Positions 8,857 to 16,584 of a stretch of 64,000 nucleotides of DNA are shown here, piece by piece (within the stretch, counting starts at the first letter, position 1; every line of letters begins with the position of its first letter). The DNA is from JAKSPM01 sp964450645. Lineage in GTDB: Bacteria; Bacillota; Clostridia; Oscillospirales; Oscillospiraceae. A program made the translations under genes and the position numbers. The stretch lies in contig CAYVEB010000002.1 in NCBI GenBank assembly GCA_964450645.1, forward strand, positions 1-64,000. Reading direction: 5' to 3'. The notes beneath the pieces were generated by a model, which was given only the letters and a program-made list of their open reading frames with translations, had not been told where the DNA came from and ran no database searches.

Positions 8857-8936
8857 CTTTGGGGGCGGCTTGCCGTCCCCAAAGGGCCGCGCTCTGCACG
8901 GCCCTTTCCAATAAAAATGTCTCATTTTATTGGAAA
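8857..8936. other. Cluster of inverted repeats upstream of the OLE promoter
   Basis: Three adjacent hairpins can be read: CTTTGGGG at 8857-8864 with 8877-8884, extended by CGG/CCG across a GU pair; AAAGGGCCG at 8881-8889 with 8899-8907; and a perfect 12-bp repeat TTTCCAATAAAA at 8905-8916 with 8925-8936. Neighbouring stems share bases, so they are mutually exclusive. The first is followed by TTTTATG on the minus strand and could terminate. The rest of 8761-9034 holds no credible gene. Confidence 0.6.
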
Positions 8937-8974
8937 ATCGTATGATTCATCCGCGCCGCCCTGTCTATCTTTAC

Positions 8975-9024
8975 AAAAGCCGCGCCCCAGACGTGCGTCC
9001 CCGCACCCTGGCTGCGCGGCTTTT
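8975..9024 (-). terminator. Terminator-like hairpin after the VanY-type peptidase
   Basis: An 11-bp stem (AAAAGCCGCGC, 8975-8985, with 9014-9024) begins 11 nt after the peptidase stop. The T tract past the stem is short, so efficiency is uncertain. Confidence 0.6.
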
Positions 9025-9034
9025 CCCCGCAAAA

Positions 9035-10036
9035 TCATTTCGGCGGGCCGTTATATACCGTAACCACAAACCCGTCGACATTGTTGCCAGAGATCTCATA
9101 CTCCCGGTCCGTGGGAACCGGGACGGACAGGCTGCCGCAGTAGTAGATCTCATATTCATCCTGGTCAACGCGAACGTTCAAATGTTGGCCGTCGTAGGGA
9201 TACTGTTTCAAATAATCGATATATTCCTCCAGACACAGATCCTTGTCGCTCATCACCTTGGCGTGGGGAACTCCCACATAGCGGAAGTGCCACTCCTCGT
9301 AGGAAATCCCTGTGATGTCCTGCTTGGACAGCGGATAACGCTGCACAAACCCGTATTTCCACGCGTTGTCCACCAGCCAACTATACGCACCCAGGCCGTC
9401 AAAGCCACCGATGGTGTCGGTCTCCACGAAATAGGTGTCCAGGTCCACGGCCAGACCGGTGTGGTGCTCGCTGTGGCCGGGCAGGGCAATATAATTGTCC
9501 GCGTGCTCCTGGCCCTGGGTTTCGATGGCGTTGTCCCGCAGACCCTGCTGGTACTCCACCGTGCGGTGGCCCGCCACAATCTCCACATTGTCGACGCCCG
9601 TCTGCTCATAGAAGTCGGTCAGCCAGTTGTTGAGCGGCTGCATAATCCGTCCCGCCACCAGCAAGTCCACCGTGGAAATATAATACGCGTCGGTCTTATT
9701 CTCGTAGACGGCCACCAAATCCTCCACCTGCGAGGGGTCATAGGCATAGTCCTCATTGACCAGCACCAAATTCCCACGCTCCATATCCGCCTTTGTCAGT
9801 TCCAGCAGCGTAACGTCCTCCTGCGCCGTCATCGCTTGGATCGCAGATGTGGATGGCACGCGAATCTCTTTGTCGGGCTGCCCAGTCTGCGTTTCCTGCT
9901 CCTTGCCGCCGGACAGGATCACCGCCAGCACACCCACGACCGCCGCCACCGCTACGCCAAACGCAATCATCCTAATGCGGATACAGGTCCTCCTGGGCCG
10001 TTTGCGTTCGGCTTCCCCTCTGTTTCTTTGCTCCAT
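9035..10036 (-). CDS. VanY/M15B-type D-alanyl-D-alanine carboxypeptidase, membrane-anchored
   Basis: The 333-residue protein has a basic N-terminus, one transmembrane anchor (about 23-42) and an extracytoplasmic M15B peptidase domain. The zinc-site motifs are visible: GHSEHHTGLAVDLD (His191, Asp198) and SYEEWHFRYVG (Glu248, His250). Members trim the terminal D-Ala from peptidoglycan stem peptides. Start ATG has GGAGACTGCG upstream. It lies between the wrecked two-component genes and OLE RNA, a place not usual in OLE operons, and may once have been controlled by that two-component pair (inference). Vancomycin resistance is not implied: no vanHAX genes are present. Confidence 0.88.
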   Translation of the reverse strand: MEQRNRGEAERKRPRRTCIRIRMIAFGVAVAAVVGVLAVILSGGKEQETQTGQPDKEIRVPSTSAIQAMTAQEDVTLLELTKADMERGNLVLVNEDYAYDPSQVEDLVAVYENKTDAYYISTVDLLVAGRIMQPLNNWLTDFYEQTGVDNVEIVAGHRTVEYQQGLRDNAIETQGQEHADNYIALPGHSEHHTGLAVDLDTYFVETDTIGGFDGLGAYSWLVDNAWKYGFVQRYPLSKQDITGISYEEWHFRYVGVPHAKVMSDKDLCLEEYIDYLKQYPYDGQHLNVRVDQDEYEIYYCGSLSVPVPTDREYEISGNNVDGFVVTVYNGPPK

Positions 10037-10077
10037 CGCAGTCTCCTTTCACGCCTGGAAATTGGTCGGCAACCGTA

Positions 10078-10799
10078 TTACCGATTCATACGAAAATACC
10101 ACGGAGCGGTCACACTGACCCCTACCGTATAGCCTTGCTTCACCTTTGTACCGGTCTCATCCAGCGCCCAACTTGTGAAATAATATTTTCCCCTATACTC
10201 TACCACACTGATTTCTTCCGCAAAACCGGCTGACTCCACCGCTTCAAAGCCCCAGTGCTGGCGGAACACCTCCATGATCCGCTCCACCTGCACGTTGAAC
10301 TGCACCCGCGTCGCCCATGCCCGCTCTCCTCGCAGCAGTACCGTCACACACGCACCGTTTTGCACCCGGCTGTCAAAGCGCATTTCCCCGTCGTGGATCT
10401 GGACAATTTTGCTGCACAGCGCCAGGCCCAACCCCGCGCCGCCCTGTTTGCGGGAGCGGGACTTGTCCACCCGGTAAAACGCTTCGGTAATGTGGTTGAG
10501 CTTGTCCCCAGGGATGCCGCGCCAATCCGCAGGCCCTTGACCCGGTCGGACACGGAATTTTTCGCCGTGATTAAGATGACAGGCATCCCCGTCGGGCGGG
10601 TATACTCCATCAGTTCAAACCCGTCGATCTCCGGTAGCATCACGTCCAGCAAGATCAGATTAAATCTACCGCTCTCCAGAATGTCCGCCGCATCCGCGCC
10701 ATTATAGACGCAGACACATTGGTAGCCCGCCTTCTTCAAACTCAACCGCACGAATTCCGAGATGGGCTTCTCGTCCTCGATAATCAAGATCCTAACCAT
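10078..10799 (-). pseudogene. Two-component system remnant: receiver domain fused by deletion to histidine kinase C-terminus
   Basis: The 5' part (10799 down to about 10520) encodes an intact-looking response-regulator receiver: MVRILIIEDEKPISEFV, phosphoacceptor region LILLDVMLPEIDG, and LITAKNSVSDRVKGLRIGA. The reading then breaks, and another frame continues as a kinase ATP-binding domain: GIPGDKLNHITEAFYRVDKS, then GGAGLGLALCSKIVQIHDGEM. The receiver end, the whole DNA-binding domain and most of the kinase are missing. The junction near 10515-10525 has a short GGCGCGG stretch. About 80 residues after the kinase end (to YFRMNR, 10078) match nothing I recognise and may be the tail of a third gene. 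It cannot make a working pair. Confidence 0.85.
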
Positions 10800-10901
10800 C
10801 CGCTTTTCCCCCAGACATCGCCAGTATAGGCCGAAAAAACATCAAAATGGCATATAAATGGTCGATTGGTTACAAAAATTACAAATTAAAAACACAGAAT
10901 T

Positions 10902-11780
10902 TCAAAAATCGCGCTTTGCCAGGAACTTGGCAAGCTCCCGCAGAAAATCCGCCCGCCCGTCAAACGGCTCCAGTGCCTCCAGCGCACGCGCGGTGAACTC
11001 GTCCACCATCTCGCGGCAGCGGTCCAGGCCATAGAGCTTGACAAAAGTGTTCTTCTTGCCGTCCGCGCCGGTGGCCTTTCCCAGCTTCGCGCCGTCGCCC
11101 ACCACGTCGAGAATATCGTCCCGAATTTGAAAAGCAATCCCCAGCTGGTTGGCGTAGTAAGCGGCGGCCTCCAGCTGCGCTTGCGTACCGCCGGCCCCGG
11201 TCACGCCCAGGCAGCACGCGGCGCAAATCAGCCGCCCGGTCTTGCGGGTCTGAATTTCCAGCACCTCCCGCCGGGTCAGCTCCCTTTCCTCCGACGCCAT
11301 GTCCAGCGCCTGCCCGCCGACCATCCCCAGCTCTCCGGCGCACTTCGACAGAATTCCAACCGCCTGCACCACCCGCCCCGCCGGGAGCTTTGCGCTGGCC
11401 AACCGCGTGAAAGCGGCCGTCAGCAGACCATCCCCGGCCAGGACGGCCATCGCCTCCCCGTAGACCTTGTGATTGGCGGGCTTGCCACGGCGGAAATCGT
11501 CGTTGTCCATGCACGGCAGGTCGTCGTGGATGAGACTGTAGGTGTGGACAAGCTCCACCCCGGCCGCAAAGGGCATGACACGCGCCACGTCCCCGCCGCA
11601 CACGCGGCAAAACTCCATGCACAGCACCATCCGCAGCCGTTTTCCACCGGCAAGCAGACTGTATCGCATTGCCTCAAACAGCCGCTGCTGCGGTTCGTCC
11701 GGATACTGAAAACAGGTTCGCAAATATTCCTCCGCCTGCCCAGCCAGGCTGGTGAGCCGCTCCTCAAACGCCTTCTTCAT
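10902..11780 (-). CDS. ispA: Polyprenyl synthetase (geranyl/farnesyl diphosphate synthase)
   Basis: This enzyme makes C15 (or C10/C20) prenyl diphosphates from IPP and DMAPP. The 292-residue protein has the first Asp-rich motif HDDLPCMDNDD at 85-95 and the second RDDILDVVGD near 218, plus GGKRLRM near 45-51. The start overlaps xseB by 17 nt, giving the classical xseA-xseB-ispA operon. In described OLE loci ispA directly precedes the RNA; here about 2 kb of other DNA intervenes. Chain length cannot be decided from sequence alone. Confidence 0.95.
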   Translation of the reverse strand: MKKAFEERLTSLAGQAEEYLRTCFQYPDEPQQRLFEAMRYSLLAGGKRLRMVLCMEFCRVCGGDVARVMPFAAGVELVHTYSLIHDDLPCMDNDDFRRGKPANHKVYGEAMAVLAGDGLLTAAFTRLASAKLPAGRVVQAVGILSKCAGELGMVGGQALDMASEERELTRREVLEIQTRKTGRLICAACCLGVTGAGGTQAQLEAAAYYANQLGIAFQIRDDILDVVGDGAKLGKATGADGKKNTFVKLYGLDRCREMVDEFTARALEALEPFDGRADFLRELAKFLAKRDF

Positions 11781-11997
11781 AGGGAACCTCCACAGGATTG
11801 CCGTCCGCGCCTTTCATCAGCTTGACAACCGTCAGCTCCGCCTCGTCCAGCTGGCGGCCGCACTGCCGCACCAGGGCGGTGCCCTCCTCAAACAGCTTCA
11901 AGGATACATCCAGCGTCGCATCGCCCCGCTCCATCTGTTTCACAATTTCCTCCAAACGCGCCATCGCCGCCTCAAAGGTTTTCGACTGTTCGCTCAT
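11764..11997 (-). CDS. xseB: Exodeoxyribonuclease VII small subunit
   Basis: XseB is the small helical partner of XseA in exonuclease VII, which degrades single-stranded DNA. The 77-residue product reads MSEQSKTFEAAMARLEEIVK and contains MERGDATLDVSLKLFEEG, the family core. I start at 11997, giving a 4-nt overlap with the xseA stop; an in-frame upstream extension lacks a ribosome-binding site. It overlaps ispA by 17 nt. Confidence 0.95.
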   Translation of the reverse strand: MSEQSKTFEAAMARLEEIVKQMERGDATLDVSLKLFEEGTALVRQCGRQLDEAELTVVKLMKGADGNPVEVPYEEGV

Positions 11998-13208
11998 TTG
12001 AGATGCTCCTCCTGTATTTTCAACACCTGTGCGGAAAGCGCGCCGTCGGACAAGGTGATTTCCACCCGCCGCCCCACCGCCGTATCCGCGCAAGATTTTA
12101 CCAAATTGCCGTCTTCATCTTTTACCATACCGTATCCCCGGCTGAGAACCTTCAGCGGACTCATCGCGTCCAGCTTCGCCGTCAGGCCGACGAACTGCTG
12201 CCGCTTAAGACCCAGTTGCTGTCTGCCGGCGGCGAGCAGCCGCTTGTGCAGATAGTCCAGCGCCAGGCGCCGATCGCTGAGATAATTTATTGGGCTTTGC
12301 AGACTGCGGCAGCGGCCGAGCGCCTCCAGGCGCTGTCGTTCCAGCTTTATTTTCCTCTGCACATGCGCGGACAAAACGCCCTGCGCCGCCCGCAGGCGGT
12401 CACGAAGCTCCATCTGATCCGGCGCGACCAGCTCCGCGCCGTTGGAAGGCGTCGCCGCCCGCACATCAGCCACAAAATCGGAAATAGTTACGTCCGGCTC
12501 ATGGCCGACCGCCGAAACCACCGGAATCTTAGAATCAAAAATCGCCCGCGCCACGCGCTCGTCGTTGAACGCCCACAAATCTTCCATCGAGCCGCCGCCG
12601 CGGCCGACGATCATCACGTCGGCCAGCTGAAATCGGTTGACATAACGTATCGCGCCGACGATTTCCGGCGGTGCCTCCGCCCCCTGTACCCGAACCGGCA
12701 GCAGCAAAACCTTGCTCAGAGGATAGCGCTTGCCCAAAATTCGCAGCATATCATGTACCGCCGCACCGGCGGACGAGGTGATAATTGCAATCCTATGGGG
12801 ATAGGGCGGCAGCGGCTTTTTCCGCTCCTGGGCGAACAGGCCCTCCTTGAGCAGCTTTTCCTTCAGCTGCTCAAAGGCCACGTGCAGATCCCCGACCCCA
12901 TCGGGCGAAATGCCGCGGCAATACAATTGATAGCCCCCGTCGCGCACAAATACCGCGATCCTGCCCACCGCCAGCACCTTCATGCCGTTCTCCGGCCGGA
13001 ACCGCAACCGGTTCGCGCTGCTCTTGAACATCACGCAGCGCAAAGACGACTCGGCGTCCTTCAAGGTAAAATAGTGGTGCCCGGATGGGTAGACCTTATA
13101 GTTGCTCAGCTCGCCCCGGATGCAAACATCCAGCAGCGCCGCGTCCGCGTCCAGCTTTTGCTTGATATACGCGTTGATCTGGGACACTTCATAAATTGGT
13201 AATTCCAT
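11994..13208 (-). CDS. xseA: Exodeoxyribonuclease VII large subunit
   Basis: XseA is the catalytic subunit of exonuclease VII. The 404-residue product has the N-terminal OB-fold (about 1-100, LSNYKVYPSGHHYFTLKD) and the family's catalytic region with GRGGGSMEDLWAFNDE and SAVGHEPDVTISDFVADVRA. Length is normal. Start ATG has AAGGAG upstream. It overlaps the preceding Kae1-like gene by 20 nt and xseB by 4 nt, so the run is tightly coupled. Confidence 0.96.
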   Translation of the reverse strand: MELPIYEVSQINAYIKQKLDADAALLDVCIRGELSNYKVYPSGHHYFTLKDAESSLRCVMFKSSANRLRFRPENGMKVLAVGRIAVFVRDGGYQLYCRGISPDGVGDLHVAFEQLKEKLLKEGLFAQERKKPLPPYPHRIAIITSSAGAAVHDMLRILGKRYPLSKVLLLPVRVQGAEAPPEIVGAIRYVNRFQLADVMIVGRGGGSMEDLWAFNDERVARAIFDSKIPVVSAVGHEPDVTISDFVADVRAATPSNGAELVAPDQMELRDRLRAAQGVLSAHVQRKIKLERQRLEALGRCRSLQSPINYLSDRRLALDYLHKRLLAAGRQQLGLKRQQFVGLTAKLDAMSPLKVLSRGYGMVKDEDGNLVKSCADTAVGRRVEITLSDGALSAQVLKIQEEHLK

Positions 13209-14124
13209 CTTCTACTCCTTGCCGCCACGCCAACACCGCGATGCCCATGGCGTTGTCTGTGGAAAACCGCGGCGGGCAGAACACCGCGTCCTGGCACCGC
13301 TCGCGCAGGAGCGTATTCGACGCAACACCGCCGGAAAACACCACTTCCAGCCCGGAATACTGTTTGCGCGCATTTTCCGTCACCGCCGTCACCGCCGCGC
13401 AGACTGTCAGAATGACAAATCGCGCCGTGGCGGCCGGATTCTGGGTCCTGGCGTAATACTGCTCCGCCTGGTTCTGCGCCCCGGACAGGGAAAACTCCAA
13501 GCCGTGGACTTTTGGGCGGAAGCAAGCCGATTGCGCCGTCTGGCGGCTCATCCGATCCACTTCCTTCCCGCAGGGAAAGGGCAGTCCCAGCAAAACGCCC
13601 GCCCGGTCGATCAGCTGACCGGCGGAGATGTCCGTCGTCCCGCCGATCCTGGCCGCCTTTACCGCACGTCCCTCCGGCTGCACGAGCAGCAGCTCCGTCG
13701 TCCCGCCGGACAGGTGCCATGCCAGATGCGGCTTGTCCATCAAATCCAACCGGCCGGACGCCCACAGCGACGCGGCAATATGTCCCTGCTGGTGGGAAAA
13801 CGCATAGACCGGCACACCCAGCGCCGATCCCAGCACCCGTGCCTGCGACTCCCCCGCCAAAAAGCACGGCATATAGGAGCCATCCACCGCCCGGGGCCTG
13901 GTACTCACGCCGATCGCCGCAATTTTGCGGCGTCCCATATGGCAAAACAGCCTGTCGGCAAGTTCCGGCAGGCGTTTTACATGGGCGAACAGCGCGTCCG
14001 ACTGGCGTAAGCCCAACTGACCCGGCTTCACATCCAAAAGCTGGGAAAAGTTCTCCCCATCCGTCCCATCAAAGACGGCGATCGATGTGGTATAATTGCT
14101 GGTATCCAGTCCCAATACCGTCAT
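13189..14124 (-). CDS. Kae1/TsaD-like protein (paralogue of the t6A enzyme subunit)
   Basis: The 311-residue protein belongs to the ASKHA-fold Kae1/TsaD/M22 family. It begins VLGLDTSNYTTSIAVFD, has the metal-binding HxxxH as FSHQQGHIAA, the nucleotide loop SGGTTELLLV, and a C-terminal STDNAMGIAVLA with the third ligand Asp. It is shorter and more divergent than true TsaD: the family segment ending in YPGGP is replaced by LGLPFPCGKEVDRM. It overlaps nusB by 4 nt and xseA by 20 nt. Clostridia often carry such a paralogue besides TsaD; its substrate is not known to me. The metal site appears intact, so it could be an active carbamoyltransferase. Confidence 0.82.
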   Translation of the reverse strand: MTVLGLDTSNYTTSIAVFDGTDGENFSQLLDVKPGQLGLRQSDALFAHVKRLPELADRLFCHMGRRKIAAIGVSTRPRAVDGSYMPCFLAGESQARVLGSALGVPVYAFSHQQGHIAASLWASGRLDLMDKPHLAWHLSGGTTELLLVQPEGRAVKAARIGGTTDISAGQLIDRAGVLLGLPFPCGKEVDRMSRQTAQSACFRPKVHGLEFSLSGAQNQAEQYYARTQNPAATARFVILTVCAAVTAVTENARKQYSGLEVVFSGGVASNTLLRERCQDAVFCPPRFSTDNAMGIAVLAWRQGVEDGITNL

Positions 14125-14582
14125 AGCACCGTCACCAGCTGCTTTCCGCCGCGCACAAAGGCGCCTAAAATGCCATTGACGAATCCGCCGACCTCGTCAT
14201 CCTCATACTTTTTGGTCAGCGTAACGGCCTCATTGATGGCCACGTGATCCGGCACATCCTCCACAAACAAGATCTCATAGATTGCCAGCTCCAACACTGC
14301 CATGGTGTACCGCGAGATTCTATGCAGCTTCCACCCCACGGCGTAATGGCCGATGGTCGCCCGGATCGTCTCGCGCTGCTCATCGACGCCCCGCACGCAC
14401 GCGCGCACGTAATCCAGCTGCTTGCGGTTGGGGCGCTGCTGATAGACGTCGTTTTCCTCCGCCAAGCGGGGATAATATTCCGCGTCCAGCCGCGTTGATA
14501 CAACCTGCTCTGCGCTTTCGCCCGTGTATTCCATCCCATAGATCAGATGTACCGCCAATTCTCTGGCATTTGATCGAGTCAT
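14121..14582 (-). CDS. nusB: Transcription antitermination factor NusB
   Basis: NusB binds boxA with NusE (S10) and supports antitermination in rRNA operons. The 153-residue all-helical protein starts MTRSNARELAVHLIYGMEYT and ends with VAINEAVTLTKKYEDDEVGGFVNGIL in the family style (quoted in part). ATG follows GAGGATATCGT. It lies 13 nt after the Asp23 gene and overlaps the Kae1-like gene by 4 nt. asp23-nusB-xseA-xseB-ispA is a standard Firmicute order. Confidence 0.95.
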   Translation of the reverse strand: MTRSNARELAVHLIYGMEYTGESAEQVVSTRLDAEYYPRLAEENDVYQQRPNRKQLDYVRACVRGVDEQRETIRATIGHYAVGWKLHRISRYTMAVLELAIYEILFVEDVPDHVAINEAVTLTKKYEDDEVGGFVNGILGAFVRGGKQLVTVL

Positions 14583-14595
14583 ACGATATCCTCAG

Positions 14596-14976
14596 TTATT
14601 CCATCTTTTGTTTCGGCACCGCAACGCCACAGACATTCACATTGACCAGATCCACCCGGATGCCGGTCATGGACTCCACGGCGTTGCGCACGCACTCCTG
14701 CACCGTCTTTGCCACTTCGATCACCGGGTAATTCCATTTCACAATCACGTTGCACTCCACCGCCACCGAGCTTTCCGTCAGCACCAGCTTCACGCCGCGA
14801 TCCTGGGTTTTCTTGCCTAAAATGGACGCAATGTCGTTGCTCAGATTTCCGCTCAGACCATAAACGCCCTCCACCTCTTTTACCGCGTTGGAGGTGATCG
14901 CCGCAATCACATCCTCGGAAATCCGAACACTTCCGGACTCCTGGTCTTTGCGGATATAATCCTTTCCTTCGCCCAT
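14596..14976 (-). CDS. Asp23/Gls24 family envelope stress protein
   Basis: This 126-residue protein contains the Asp23 (YloU/YqhY) domain: GSVRISEDVIAAITSNAV, EVEGVYGLSGN and IRVDLVNVNVCGVAV. YqhY-type members next to nusB are linked to envelope or acetyl-CoA carboxylase homeostasis in Bacillus; the exact role here is not known. I chose the ATG at 14974-14976 because AAAGGTGG precedes it; the longer frame has no ribosome-binding site and would cover the promoter. First gene of the operon. Confidence 0.92.
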   Translation of the reverse strand: MGEGKDYIRKDQESGSVRISEDVIAAITSNAVKEVEGVYGLSGNLSNDIASILGKKTQDRGVKLVLTESSVAVECNVIVKWNYPVIEVAKTVQECVRNAVESMTGIRVDLVNVNVCGVAVPKQKME

Positions 14977-15013
14977 AGATTGAGCCACCTTTCGTAAATA
15001 AATGATCAAATTG

Positions 15014-15042
15014 ATTATATCACAAACGCCCGGTGAAAACAA
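15014..15042 (-). promoter_or_regulatory. Sigma-A promoter of the asp23-nusB-xse-ispA operon
   Basis: TTGTTT (15037-15042) lies 17 nt from a perfect TATAAT (15014-15019), preceded by TGTGA. The predicted start is about 30 nt upstream of the asp23 ATG. Confidence 0.85.
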
Positions 15043-15144
15043 TAACCAATTTGCACGGATTTGCAATTGAAAAACTATGCCCGGCGGCCATTCCAAAGTG
15101 GTCCCCGTCGTTCCTTGCCGGAGCCTTCCCGCGGGCTTTGTGTG

Positions 15145-15445
15145 TTATTGCGCCAGTGTGTAAAGCGCGTGGAAATATCCCTTTTGCTCCATCAAATCCT
15201 CAAATGTACCGTTTTCCACGATCCGGCCATCCTTTAAAACAAGAATCCCGTCATACTGCTTGAGGAGCGATTCCACCAGTAAATGGGTTGCGATAATGCG
15301 CGTGATCCCGTCCAGTCTCAGAATGTCACTGGTCATTTGATATGCCGTCCGCGCGTCGAGGGCGGCGGTCATTTCGTCGGCAAGCAGGACAGAAGACCTT
15401 TGCAGCAAGCAGGGGCCATGGATATGCGCTGCTTTTCGCCGCCAG
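15145..15445 (-). pseudogene. ABC transporter ATPase C-terminal remnant, frameshifted
   Basis: Minus-strand codons encode the end of an ABC-exporter ATPase: signature remnant GGEKQRISMA (about 15415-15443), then, after a one-base frame change near 15405-15415, LLQRSSVLLADEMTAALDA (Walker B and D-loop), TRIIATHLLVESLL (H-loop) and DGRIVENGTFEDLMEQKG. The Walker A half and membrane domain are missing, and no start codon fits. It is the only ABC piece left and is not expected to work. Confidence 0.75.
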
Positions 15446-15737
15446 CAGTGCCTGGCGCGCCTCGTCGGAAAAGCCGAGTTTCAAATTGGCAAGGGCGAAA
15501 GAGACGTAAAAATCAACGCAGGGCTTGTCCAGCAAATTGCTCTTGCCGGGTTCCTTAAAGCTGGAAAAAATTCAGCGCCAGTTGGAGGAAGGATCTTCTG
15601 GAAGCGAAATTCCCCCGCTTAAAATACACGTTGACATAACCCATTACAATGCGGACCGGCAAAGTCAAATTGTCCACAAGCGCCGGCGACAGGTAGCTAG
15701 CCGCCTCTTCGGGCCGGTTACAGGCCCCCCCGCAAGA
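15446..15737 (-). other. Degenerate stretch between regulator and ABC remnant
   Basis: Short open pieces occur on the minus strand, for example one with YLSPALVDNLTLPVRIVMGY and one with PCVDFYVSFALANLKLGFSD, but stops separate them and none has a start and ribosome-binding site. They look like decayed coding DNA; the second resembles a TPR repeat and could be the lost end of the neighbouring regulator. I recognise no intact gene here. Confidence 0.45.
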
Positions 15738-16310
15738 CTAAGACCGATCAAATCGTTGTTGACGCAACGGGGATTTTTTTAATTTGTCCAGCATCTTTTC
15801 TTCGTCACCCAAACTGGAGTAGGCATTTGCCATGTCAACAATAATCAAAAACTCGCAGATCTCCTGGTCGGTATTCTGCTCCAGCAGAAGAATGGAGCGC
15901 TCCATGCGTTCGATTGCCCGCCGCAGCAGCCCCTCACCGTGGGAAATGAGTCCAAAATTATAGGAAAGCATCGCGCTTTGATAAACCACATCAAAGCTGT
16001 TTGGGTAACGCAGCAGAGCCTTCTCCGCCGCGGCAAGTCCGCTTTTGTCCCGATTGTATAAACATTTCTTCAGCCGCACGATCGTCGCGGCTTGCTTATT
16101 ACTTTTTACCTCATAACGCAGCCAGACATCCACAGAGGTGTCAAACCGATCCGCAAGCTCAATGAGCAGGCCGATATCCGGTGTGGACAGCTTCGCCTCC
16201 CACTGATAGACCGCTCCGACGGTAACGCCCAGCGCGTCCGCGAACTGCTGCTGTGTCAGGGAACGTGCCTTGCGGAACGCGCGAATATGATCAGCAAGTT
16301 TTAGATTCAC
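15738..16310 (-). CDS. XRE-family transcriptional regulator with C-terminal helical repeats, probably truncated
   Basis: The 190-residue protein starts with a helix-turn-helix of the Cro/cI class (LADHIRAFRKARSLTQQQFA then LGVTVGAVYQWEAK, about residues 5-50), followed by TPR-like helices (NRDKSGLAAAEKALLRYPNS; AMLSYNFGLISHGEGLLRRA). I chose the GTG at 16308-16310 because GGAGG precedes it by 7 nt. The end (LKKSPLRQQRFDRS) departs from the TPR pattern, and TPR-like coding continues out of frame downstream, so the C-terminus is probably lost. It may have regulated the ABC transporter whose remnant follows (inference). Confidence 0.72.
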   Translation of the reverse strand: MNLKLADHIRAFRKARSLTQQQFADALGVTVGAVYQWEAKLSTPDIGLLIELADRFDTSVDVWLRYEVKSNKQAATIVRLKKCLYNRDKSGLAAAEKALLRYPNSFDVVYQSAMLSYNFGLISHGEGLLRRAIERMERSILLLEQNTDQEICEFLIIVDMANAYSSLGDEEKMLDKLKKSPLRQQRFDRS

Positions 16311-16493
16311 GGTTATTCCTCCCTGGACTTTGTTTCTAATAAAAGTGTAGCAGCTTTTTCTTGTTTTAAAACACACCATCCGTATCATTTAGCGGGATAT
16401 ATATCTACTGTCAGTATGGGTTTTCCGCGGTGCGGGAACAGGTTTGAAATTTGAATTTACCGGGCCGCGAACCATCTTTTCGCGCTTTGCGTC

Positions 16494-16530
16494 AAAACGC
16501 CACGGAAGCATGCGGCTTCCGTGGCGTTTT
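16494..16530. terminator. Perfect 16-bp stem-loop, likely second terminator
   Basis: AAAACGCCACGGAAGC (16494-16509) pairs perfectly with 16515-16530 around a 5-nt loop. A on one side and T on the other make it usable on both strands. It lies between the spoIIIA operon end and the HTH gene promoter region. Confidence 0.8.
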
Positions 16531-16540
16531 CTCCCGATGC

Positions 16541-16576
16541 AAAAAGGCGGTGCGGCTCCGCTTGGGAGCGCACCGC
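16541..16576 (-). terminator. Terminator of the spoIIIA operon
   Basis: GCGGTGC (16570-16576) pairs with 16547-16553, extended by GCTCC/GGAGC with one bulge, and the minus-strand copy ends in CTTTTTG. It starts 9 nt after the spoIIIAH stop. Confidence 0.85.
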
Positions 16577-16584
16577 TTTCCCGA

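Noticed and set aside
8755..9063. 102-codon plus-strand frame before the VanY-type gene
   Set aside because: Runs through several hairpins and a terminator; no start signal.
9035..10799. Vancomycin resistance cluster (vanRS-vanY)
   Set aside because: The regulator pair is destroyed and no vanH, vanA/B or vanX genes are present; VanY-type carboxypeptidases are common housekeeping enzymes.
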